The notes under the pieces were generated by a model. It was not told the DNA's origin. It did not search any database and saw only the letters and a list, made by a program, of their open reading frames with translations. The position numbers and the translations under genes were made by a program. Below, piece by piece: positions 1 through 3,888 of a DNA stretch of 5,205 nt (the first letter of the stretch is position 1; every line of letters begins with the position of its first letter). Origin of the DNA: Candidatus Bathyarchaeota archaeon (lineage in GTDB: Archaea; Thermoproteota; Bathyarchaeia; Bathyarchaeales; Bathyarchaeaceae); NCBI GenBank assembly GCA_020356305.1, contig CP070636.1, forward strand, positions 566,547-571,751, read 5' to 3'.

Positions 1-79
1 GCCTCCTCTTCCGATTCACCCAAAATGCGAATAGCAGAAGGTTCCGCGCGCGCCCACGTTTCAGCTGTTCCTCTATCAT
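1..79 (-). CDS. Partial small protein of unknown function, third gene of the recombinase set (start only)
   Basis: An open frame starts at the ATG at 79 and stays open to the left edge, giving about 26 residues that begin MIEEQLKRGRARNLL and end in a basic stretch. The ATG lies 3 nt beyond the stop of the zinc-ribbon gene, the close spacing expected of a co-transcribed and perhaps translationally coupled gene. A weak purine stretch (GTGAG) sits only 2 nt before it, so the ribosome site is poor. The visible part is basic with a short hydrophobic patch (LLLFAFW). No family can be recognised from so little, and the function is unknown. The frame could also be a chance opening of 26 codons; position and direction are the main support. 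Confidence 0.35.
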   Translation of the reverse strand, partial: MIEEQLKRGRARNLLLFAFWVNRKRR

Positions 80-82
80 GAC

Positions 83-286
83 TCACATTTCGGCTGTGGC
101 CACTCGGAGAACTCGGCTCCTGTTATTGTGAACTCTAACTTCAATGACTCCACATTCTCGGTTGCGACATTCGAACCGCACACCTTGAGTTGAAGGTCCC
201 CTTCGTCTCAATCGTCTTCCACAATCAGGGCAAGTGGGTGTTTGGTAGGGTGGAGACCCTGCTTTACGTCTCTTACGGAGAACCAT
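83..286 (-). CDS. 67-aa zinc-ribbon protein next to a recombinase
   Basis: This is a small basic protein with four cysteines arranged as a zinc ribbon: C19-x2-C22, a 17-residue basic, Gly-rich spacer, then C40-x4-C45. The CPDC...RRRGPSTQG...FEC pattern resembles the short zinc-finger modules found with transposases and integrases (InsA-like), which bind DNA or recognise a partner protein. The resemblance is general, not a family assignment. The ATG start at 286 is well supported: GAGGT, overlapping the stop codon of the upstream recombinase, lies 6 nt before it. Only 9 nt separate the two genes, so they are almost certainly co-transcribed and may be translationally coupled. The many Arg and Lys residues fit nucleic-acid binding. 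It may be an accessory factor of the recombinase, which is inference. The product itself is unknown. Confidence 0.72.
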   Translation of the reverse strand: MVLRKRRKAGSPPYQTPTCPDCGRRLRRRGPSTQGVRFECRNRECGVIEVRVHNNRSRVLRVATAEM

Positions 287-295
287 TAACGTACC

Positions 296-931
296 TCAGA
301 AAGTCCGTTTGCTCCATTTCTCAGTGAGTTTGGGTCCTCCTTTCATGTAGCGATGAGCTGTCTCATATCTATCCCAATCGAACCACGACATCAACTCTTC
401 TTCTGTTGCGCCTCGTTCAGCCATTTCAGTAGCCAAGCTCTGACGGAAAAGGTGTAACCAAGCCTTCGGATTTAAACCTTTAATTATGCGATAAGCGTGT
501 TGACGGCTCATGTGACCTGAACGCGAATACTCACTAGAAAACAAAAAGTCTTCAGGGTTAGTCAAAGTCTCTACATAATCAAGCACGTATCTGACGTATG
601 GGTTATCTAGCGTTATTCGTTTCAGCTTTCTGTGAGGTATAGGCTCTGACTTACGACTCTTCTTTTTGAGAATGTAGAAGTGTATGTATAGATATCCGTC
701 TTCAACCCGAACATCCCTCCGCTTGAGTTTTAGATTCTCAGTTACACGCTTACCAAACAACCGCAGTAAGGCTGGCAGGCATTGAATCATTTGAGGCTTG
801 AACTTGATAGTGTCGAAGCCAAAAGGGTCTTCGTGGGTACTACTCTTCACTGGTCTATAACTAACTACACCTTCCTCTACTAGAGTAAGCATTGAATCTA
901 ACTCAGCATTCCGCAGAATATCTTCATGCAT
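296..931 (-). CDS. Short tyrosine recombinase / integrase (catalytic domain)
   Basis: This 211-aa protein carries the whole tyrosine-recombinase catalytic set: R62 in GKRVTENLKL (the first Arg box), Lys residues 89-94 in the beta-turn region, H160-x2-R163 (HLFR), W186 in the second His/Trp position, and the nucleophile Y195 in AHRYM. W186 and Y195 are nine residues apart, as W315 and Y324 are in Cre. The enzyme would cleave and rejoin DNA through a 3'-phosphotyrosine link. Only about 45 residues precede the catalytic domain, so the usual N-terminal core-binding (SAM-like) domain is missing or reduced. The frame stays open upstream to 997 but has no ATG there, so the ATG at 931 is the best start. 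The next ATG, at codon 14, is possible. The gene heads a tight set with the zinc-ribbon gene and has its own TATA-like element. The catalytic residues argue that it is active, not decayed. Its substrate (integration, inversion or dimer resolution) cannot be told from the window. Confidence 0.85.
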   Translation of the reverse strand: MHEDILRNAELDSMLTLVEEGVVSYRPVKSSTHEDPFGFDTIKFKPQMIQCLPALLRLFGKRVTENLKLKRRDVRVEDGYLYIHFYILKKKSRKSEPIPHRKLKRITLDNPYVRYVLDYVETLTNPEDFLFSSEYSRSGHMSRQHAYRIIKGLNPKAWLHLFRQSLATEMAERGATEEELMSWFDWDRYETAHRYMKGGPKLTEKWSKRTF

Positions 932-945
932 GCGTGGCCCGAGGC

Positions 946-954
946 TCTTTATAT
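946..954 (-). promoter_or_regulatory. TATA-like element before the recombinase gene
   Basis: Read on the minus strand this is ATATAAAGA, in the 66-bp gap between the PfpI-family stop and the recombinase ATG. It is centred about 19 nt before the ATG. Archaeal transcripts start about 25 nt from the TATA centre, so the transcript would begin at or a few bases inside the ATG at 931. A leaderless message or a start at the later ATG would both fit. No Shine-Dalgarno site is seen before 931, which agrees with a leaderless message. Confidence 0.4.
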
Positions 955-997
955 GTCTATTTCTGAAGAAACACCGTGTCTCGGAATGAAATTGGGC

Positions 998-1522
998 TCA
1001 TATACGACCTTTTTCTAGAAGCTTCAGGGTTTCGCGGCAAAAGCTTGGAAGGTCTGCTGGAAAACGGGACGTCACCAGATTTCCGTCCACTACAACCGAC
1101 TGGTCTACATAGATTCCTCCAGCGTTCCTCAGGTCGGTGGACACTGAAACGTAGCATGTAACCCTTTTTCCTTTCACTACTCCAGCTTCTATGAGAAGTT
1201 GGGGTCCATGGCAGATGGCAGCTATAATTTTCCCCTTTTGGAAGGCTTCTTTAGTTAAATCAACCAGTCCATTGTTCGTTCTCATGCGGTCTGGAGCACG
1301 ACCTCCGGGAATAATTATTGCCAGATACTCGTTGACGTTTACGTCTTCAGGTGAAAATTTAGATTCCAGTGTGAGGCCATATTCGCCGGTGTAGATAGCG
1401 TTGGCCTTCGGTCCAACTACGTCTACTTGGTATCCCGCTTCTTGAAAACGATAGTAAGGATACATCAATTCTCGATCTTCGAAACCGTTTTCTACAAAAA
1501 GCAACACTTTCTTCATGGTCAT
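998..1522 (-). CDS. PfpI/DJ-1 family protein (glutamine amidotransferase-like fold)
   Basis: This protein of about 174 aa belongs to the PfpI branch of the DJ-1/ThiJ superfamily, close to the Pyrococcus PH1704 type. Numbered from the ATG at 1522, visible marks are NGFEDREL with conserved Glu15, the PGGRAPDRMR loop, the nucleophile elbow AICHGPQ with Cys104 followed by His105, and the SRFPADLPSF C-terminal motif. Glu15, Cys104 and His105 match E12, C100 and H101 of PH1704. Family members have been described as intracellular cysteine peptidases and as glyoxalase/deglycase-type enzymes protecting against reactive aldehydes; sequence alone does not decide. It is cytoplasmic, has no signal peptide, and is of normal family length. 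In-frame candidates are TTG at 1525, ATG at 1522 and ATG at 1516. A GAGGT site lies 13 nt before 1522 and 10 nt before the TTG, so the start is uncertain by a few residues. It lies 49 bp after the 73-aa gene on the same strand and may share its transcript. Confidence 0.92.
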   Translation of the reverse strand: MTMKKVLLFVENGFEDRELMYPYYRFQEAGYQVDVVGPKANAIYTGEYGLTLESKFSPEDVNVNEYLAIIIPGGRAPDRMRTNNGLVDLTKEAFQKGKIIAAICHGPQLLIEAGVVKGKRVTCYVSVSTDLRNAGGIYVDQSVVVDGNLVTSRFPADLPSFCRETLKLLEKGRI

Positions 1523-1571
1523 CAACTATAAATTTACCTCGAACCGAAAGGTGTCACAAATCAAAGAGAAA

Positions 1572-1793
1572 TCAAGTTAAAGCTGCTTGCATCGTTGCAA
1601 TCAATTTCTTTTTTGCATTCTCGTCGGCTTTGATCTCTCTACTTACTTTCTTCCAATCGGCTGAACAACGTTCGTACTTGGAAGTTTCACCAATAACTTC
1701 ATGAATTACTTCGTCGATTTTCTCTTTATTCTCCTCAGTGACCTCTACGCCCGCTTCTTTCAATATGCCTTTGAACCATCTCCAACAACCCAT
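1572..1793 (-). CDS. 73-aa helical protein of unknown function
   Basis: The frame is open from 1829, but the ATG at 1793 is chosen because GAGGTGA (1799-1805 on the complement) lies 5 nt before it, a strong Shine-Dalgarno site that the longer version would translate through. The 73-residue product begins MGCWRWFKGILKEAG and is highly charged and probably mostly alpha-helical. An aromatic N-terminus is followed by Glu/Lys-rich helices, an ERCSADWKK motif near residues 41-49, and two cysteines (C3, C43). There is no signal peptide, membrane segment or recognisable enzyme motif, and I do not recognise the family. It is transcribed away from the ArsR gene and lies 49 bp before the PfpI gene on the same strand, so the two may form a transcription unit. 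Codon pattern and the ribosome site support a real gene; the role is unknown. Confidence 0.72.
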   Translation of the reverse strand: MGCWRWFKGILKEAGVEVTEENKEKIDEVIHEVIGETSKYERCSADWKKVSREIKADENAKKKLIATMQAALT

Positions 1794-1826
1794 AACCCTC
1801 ACCTCACGACATTTTTCGTTTTGAAG

Positions 1827-1835
1827 CAAATTAAA
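1827..1835 (-). promoter_or_regulatory. Possible TATA-like box for the 73-aa gene
   Basis: On the minus strand this A/T-rich element reads TTTAATTTG. A transcript start about 25 nt away would fall near 1806, just ahead of the GAGGTGA ribosome site. The spacing is tight but workable. The sequence is a poor match to a strong archaeal box, so this is a tentative call. Confidence 0.3.
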
Positions 1836-1889
1836 GTTGTGATCGGCCAGGTTCTTGAGTCTTCACTGCGTGTTTTGTGCACCACAAGA

Positions 1890-1897
1890 TATATAAA
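1890..1897 (+). promoter_or_regulatory. TATA box of the ArsR operon
   Basis: TATATAAA sits inside the run GATATATAAAAG and is the clearest TATA box in the window. A purine-rich stretch (ACAAGA) just before it could serve as the BRE. The expected transcript start, about 26 nt from its centre, is near 1920. That gives a leader of about 30 nt before the ATG at 1952 and makes the GTG at 1877 and the ATG at 1904 unusable as starts. Confidence 0.7.
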
Positions 1898-1901
1898 AGA
1901 G

Positions 1902-1921
1902 ATATGAATATTAATTCATAT
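1902..1921 (+). promoter_or_regulatory. ArsR/SmtB-type operator, ATATGAA-N6-TTCATAT
   Basis: This is a perfect inverted repeat with 8-bp arms, ATATGAAT and ATTCATAT, around a 4-bp ATTA centre. It matches the operator core known for SmtB/ArsR-family metal sensors (ATATGAA-N6-TTCATAT, containing TGAA-N6-TTCA). It begins 5 bp after the TATA box and covers the expected transcript start, so a bound dimer would block the pre-initiation complex. With an ArsR-family gene immediately downstream, autorepression is the natural reading. Confidence 0.75.
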
Positions 1922-1934
1922 GAAGAATATTTCA
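1921..1934 (+). promoter_or_regulatory. Second TGAA-N6-TTCA unit abutting the main operator
   Basis: TGAA-GAATAT-TTCA repeats the core spacing of the main operator, with its centre 16 bp further downstream. The flanks do not extend the symmetry, so it would be a weaker site. It could allow a second ArsR dimer to bind in the leader. In A/T-rich DNA a chance match is possible. Confidence 0.4.
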
Positions 1935-1951
1935 ATTCAAAGGTGTCTCCG

Positions 1952-2326
1952 ATGAAGCACAATATGAGCGAGACGTGTTATCAATTCTTTTCAACGCTGT
2001 CAAATCCGACTCGATTAGCAATTTTAGAGCTTCTTCGCAGCGGACCAAGAAATGTGACTGAGCTTTCTGAAGCTCTGAATCAGGAACAGAGCATGATTTC
2101 ACATAATCTCAAACCCTTGGAAAAATGTAGGTTTGTCTTTTCAGAAAGGAGGAAAAAGGAACGTTTCTACTTTTTGAACAAAGAAACGATGGAAAAACTG
2201 TTCAAGACGTTTTCCTATCATGCCGAAAAATATTGCCCAACGGGAGGGAAATGTCTACCGAACGATGGTCTTTCGAAGCATAAGAAGAAATCTGCTGCGA
2301 GTTCATTGTACTTCAATCGTTATTGA
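1952..2326 (+). CDS. ArsR/SmtB-family winged-helix repressor
   Basis: This protein of about 124 aa is a winged-helix repressor. Visible parts are helix 1-2 (FFSTLSNPTRLAILELLRSG, residues 12-31), the recognition region TELSEALNQEQSMISHNLKPL (36-56), and the wing SERRKKERFYFL (64-75). The usual CxC metal site in the recognition helix is absent. Instead Cys9, Cys59, His90, Cys95 and Cys101 are available, with a CPTGGKC segment after the last helix. A C-terminal or helix-5 sensing site for a thiophilic metal, or a redox or Fe-S signal, is therefore likely but unproven. The frame is open back to a GTG at 1877, but the TATA box lies inside that extension. The ATG at 1952 has AAAGGTG 6 nt before it and is preferred. 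The Lys/Ser-rich tail (109-124) is probably disordered. A matching operator lies just upstream, and the Fe-S gene begins 8 nt after the stop, so the repressor very likely controls itself and that gene. Confidence 0.88.
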   Translation: MKHNMSETCYQFFSTLSNPTRLAILELLRSGPRNVTELSEALNQEQSMISHNLKPLEKCRFVFSERRKKERFYFLNKETMEKLFKTFSYHAEKYCPTGGKCLPNDGLSKHKKKSAASSLYFNRY

Positions 2327-2334
2327 GGGAAAGC

Positions 2335-3105
2335 ATGGTTTCAAGAAGTCTAGTTAGAATCCGTGAAGAAAAATGTACGGGCTGTGGATTATGTATCCTC
2401 GCCTGCGCAGAAGGAGCCCTGAAAATTGTCGATGGAAAAGTCAAACTGATCGATGAACAATACTGCGACGGTTTAGGAGCCTGCATCGGCGAATGTCCAG
2501 AAGGAGCTATAACAATCGAAAAGAGAGAAGCAAAACGATTCGATGAAAAAGCGGTCGAAGCACATTTGAGAGCGAAAAACAACGTTCTCACGGGTCATTC
2601 AGTCCATCCAATTCATCACTCCTGTCCCTCAACACAAGTTGTCCGTTTGGAAAGAAAAACCAGAAAAGAAACTGTGAACACGCCGGAAAAGAGAGAATCC
2701 ATGCTGTCCCAGTGGCCAGTGCAGCTAACGTTGTTGCCCGCCACGGCTCCATTCTTTGAAAACGCAGATCTACTAATAGCCGCTGACTGTGTGCCTTTTG
2801 CCTACGCCAACTTCCACAGCGACTTCCTGAGGGACAGAACTCTTGTGATCGGATGTCCTAAACTCGATGACGCCGAGTTCTACAAGGAGAAACTCGCTGA
2901 AATATTCAAGAGGTCCGACGTTAGAAGCGTAACTGTGATCAATATGGAAGTTCCATGCTGTTTTGGGTTGTATCGTCTCGTAAAAGAAGCTGTGAATTCT
3001 TCAGGAAAGGACGTTCTTCTGAAACAGGAAACAATCAGCATAAAAGGGGAAAAAATCCCTACTCGCGCAACCAGTGAGTCTTCCCCCGTTAGCATTGGAG
3101 GCTAG
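2335..3105 (+). CDS. Ferredoxin-type Fe-S protein with C-terminal Cys-containing domain
   Basis: This 256-aa protein has an N-terminal ferredoxin domain (about 1-63): C14-x2-C17-x2-C20-x3-C24, then C44-x5-C50-x3-C54-P. The second motif has Leu47 where a ligand Cys is usual, so that cluster may be [3Fe-4S] or use another ligand. A His/Cys patch (H88, H91, H94, H95, C97) leads to a domain (about 125-235) with SQWPVQL, AADCVPFAY (C152), IGCPKLDD (C174) and EVPCCFGL (C208, C209). I know this architecture from anaerobic bacteria and archaea as an uncharacterised '4Fe-4S ferredoxin' family; its reaction is not established. It is cytoplasmic, with no signal or membrane segment. The start is the ATG at 2335, with GAGGG 5 nt before it overlapping the repressor's stop, so translation is coupled to the ArsR gene. 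The tail after about 240 is Ser/Thr-rich and poorly ordered. An electron-transfer or metal/redox-response role is inferred. Confidence 0.85.
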   Translation: MVSRSLVRIREEKCTGCGLCILACAEGALKIVDGKVKLIDEQYCDGLGACIGECPEGAITIEKREAKRFDEKAVEAHLRAKNNVLTGHSVHPIHHSCPSTQVVRLERKTRKETVNTPEKRESMLSQWPVQLTLLPATAPFFENADLLIAADCVPFAYANFHSDFLRDRTLVIGCPKLDDAEFYKEKLAEIFKRSDVRSVTVINMEVPCCFGLYRLVKEAVNSSGKDVLLKQETISIKGEKIPTRATSESSPVSIGG

Positions 3106-3125
3106 AAAACGAACATTCAGAGTCA

Positions 3126-3133
3126 CACATGTG
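3126..3133. repeat. CACATGTG palindrome downstream of the Fe-S gene
   Basis: This perfect 8-bp palindrome sits within GTCAC-ACAT-GTGAC (3122-3135), 20 bp after the Fe-S gene stop. It lies directly before the long-loop inverted repeat. It could be a small operator, but nothing else supports that. Confidence 0.25.
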
Positions 3134-3135
3134 AC

Positions 3136-3204
3136 ACGCCGTCGGATGAGCCGATTCTTCTATTCTCCTTTCTCTCTTTCCCCCTTTCTTCTGTCCGACG
3201 GCGT
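3136..3204 (+). repeat. 11-bp perfect inverted repeat enclosing a polypyrimidine tract
   Basis: ACGCCGTCGGA (3136-3146) and TCCGACGGCGT (3194-3204) are exact reverse complements, separated by 47 nt. From about 3155 to 3192 the loop is almost entirely C and T. In RNA this would be a G/C-rich stem with two more possible G-U pairs and an unpaired C/U-rich loop, followed by a short TTTT. It lies between the Fe-S gene and the 77-aa gene. Possible roles are a terminator or attenuator (archaeal termination needs U-rich RNA), an RNA-stabilising 3' end, or a protein-binding site. It fills most of the 198-bp gap, which otherwise shows no gene. Confidence 0.6.
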
Positions 3205-3303
3205 TTTCCAATTAATTCCTTGAACAAGAAGAGCAGCGGATGCACCATGAAGTTCCCATCCGTAACTATTAAGAAATCGGATACATGAAAAGGTGAAAAG
3301 ATC

Positions 3304-3537
3304 TTGTTTAGGTCAAATGAAACTTGTCCAGGCATAAGGAAGTTTGTCAGACCTTTCCCTGAATATTTCCCTTGTCCCAATTGCAGTGGAAAAGTGGAGA
3401 TTTGGAGCGATGAAGACCGGGGAATATGTGACACGTGCAACAAAGAATCGGGTAGACCTGAAAATGAGCAGTCATGTCTAGACTGGTGTGAATACGCGGA
3501 CAAATGTAGAGAAATGATCAAACGTATGAAACGGTAA
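3304..3537 (+). CDS. 77-aa protein with eight cysteines (zinc ribbon plus C-terminal Cys motif)
   Basis: This small cytoplasmic protein has eight cysteines: C8 in a CPG motif, a zinc ribbon C24-x2-C27 ... C42-x2-C45 around KVEIWSDE, and a C-terminal C58-x3-C62-x5-C68 in SCLDWCEYADKC. The layout matches a small Cys-rich family I have seen in anaerobic archaea and bacteria (CPG..., PEY.KCP.C...VEIWSDE..., SC.DWC.YA..C). I know of no assigned function. The ribbon should bind zinc, and the other four cysteines could bind a second metal or an Fe-S cluster. There is no ATG in frame. The TTG at 3304 is chosen because AGGTGA (3291-3296) lies 7 nt before it, and a stop at 3286 closes the frame further upstream. 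It lies 198 bp after the Fe-S gene on the same strand, so it either shares that transcript or has its own weak promoter. Its cysteine content suggests it works with the ArsR/Fe-S pair; this is inference. Confidence 0.8.
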   Translation: MFRSNETCPGIRKFVRPFPEYFPCPNCSGKVEIWSDEDRGICDTCNKESGRPENEQSCLDWCEYADKCREMIKRMKR

Positions 3538-3570
3538 ATTAGAAGAGTTTTACCTGTCTCTGACTCCCAC

Positions 3571-3597
3571 GTTATTTATTTAGAGGATTCTTTTTTG
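3571..3597 (+). terminator. T-rich terminator region after the 77-aa gene
   Basis: The sequence has TTATTTATTTA followed, after a short purine break, by TTCTTTTTTG. Runs of T like these terminate archaeal transcription without a hairpin. It lies about 35-60 nt after the 77-aa gene's stop and inside the end of the convergent 44-aa gene, so it would stop the rightward transcript before that gene is read far in antisense. Confidence 0.45.
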
Positions 3598-3714
3598 TGG
3601 TTTAAATTTGTCACATGAAAACTGTTGAGGATGTACAAACTTTTTCTTTTCATAGCACCAATATTTGGCCTCAAGTAAAAAGTAATCGCAGAATAAGCAA
3701 TCTTTGCACTTCAT
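3580..3714 (-). CDS. 44-aa Cys-rich protein (five cysteines), likely metal-binding
   Basis: This short open frame, easily missed by length cut-offs, encodes MKCKDCLFCDY... with C3-x2-C6-x2-C9, then WC20YEKKKFVHP and SC34DKFKPQ. The order CxxCxxC, aromatic-Cys, basic stretch, V-x-P, then Cys followed by DKFKP is a recurring design in small archaeal and phage zinc proteins. Such non-random Cys, Trp and Pro placement is hard to get by chance. The protein would be soluble and would bind zinc or a small Fe-S centre. The ATG at 3714 is the first start after an in-frame stop (TGA nine bases upstream). There is no good Shine-Dalgarno site at proper spacing, so the message may have a short leader or be leaderless. 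It converges on the 77-aa Cys-rich gene, with 42 nt between the two stops. No homologue or function is claimed. Confidence 0.72.
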   Translation of the reverse strand: MKCKDCLFCDYFLLEAKYWCYEKKKFVHPQQFSCDKFKPQKRIL

Positions 3715-3725
3715 CTCACATCATG

Positions 3726-3739
3726 TGCGATTGATCGCA
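3726..3739. promoter_or_regulatory. Inverted repeat TGCGAT-TG-ATCGCA before the 44-aa gene
   Basis: The repeat has perfect 6-bp arms around a 2-bp centre and lies 11 bp upstream of the 44-aa gene's ATG. A TATA-like stretch on the minus strand (ACTAAATACG, about 3748-3757) would place the transcript start near this repeat. It could be an operator, or a small hairpin in the leader. It does not resemble the SmtB-type operator at 1902, so a different regulator would be involved. Confidence 0.35.
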
Positions 3740-3811
3740 GATACTACGTATTTAGTTTTACCCTAAATATTTTACGCAGGGGGAGATTTCGTGGGTGTCC
3801 TTTGATGTGTA

Positions 3812-3830
3812 CAAAGAAAAAAGAAAATAA
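3812..3830 (-). terminator. T-rich terminator for the TrmB-MEDS gene
   Basis: On the minus strand this reads TTATTTTCTTTTTTCTTTG, about 60 nt after the TAG stop at 3889. It is a U-rich tract of the kind that ends archaeal transcripts without a stem-loop. It separates the regulator gene from the 44-aa gene downstream on the same strand. The rest of 3715-3888 shows only the small inverted repeat and A/T-rich sequence. Confidence 0.5.
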
Positions 3831-3888
3831 TGTGTTTTAGCGTTTGCTTCATCTTGCTTGAAATTTTTGTTCGTACGCGCGAAGGCGT

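Noticed and set aside
932..997. Extension of the recombinase frame upstream to the PfpI-family stop.
   Set aside because: It has no start codon of standard type with a ribosome site, and it contains the TATA-like element.
1794..1829. Twelve-residue N-terminal extension of the 73-aa protein.
   Set aside because: A strong Shine-Dalgarno site lies within it, 5 nt before the internal ATG.
1875..1887. TTGTG-CAC-CACAA inverted repeat just upstream of the ArsR TATA box.
   Set aside because: The arms are only 5 bp and no matching regulator is apparent; too weak to list as a site.
1877..1951. Longer ArsR reading starting at GTG 1877 or ATG 1904.
   Set aside because: It would place the TATA box and operator inside the coding sequence; the ATG at 1952 has a good ribosome site and suits the family's usual N-terminus.
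3106..3288. The Fe-S gene's frame stays open for 60 codons after its TAG stop, up to a TGA at 3286, suggesting read-through or pyrrolysine at TAG.
   Set aside because: The extension translates the polypyrimidine loop into a low-complexity Ser/Leu/Phe/Pro stretch, spans the inverted repeat and has no recognisable motif. The gene product is already of normal length for its family.
3247..3288. 13-codon mini-ORF (ATG at 3247) just upstream of the 77-aa gene, as a possible leader peptide.
   Set aside because: It has no ribosome site and no regulatory codon run; chance is sufficient.
3123..3521. 132-aa minus-strand frame opposite the 77-aa gene.
   Set aside because: It is a shadow: it runs antisense to a Cys-rich gene with a clear ribosome site, and one end is only the purine strand of the polypyrimidine tract.
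3615..3734. 39-aa plus-strand frame opposite the 44-aa Cys-rich gene.
   Set aside because: It has no ribosome site and no pattern in its residues, whereas the opposite strand has five well-placed cysteines.
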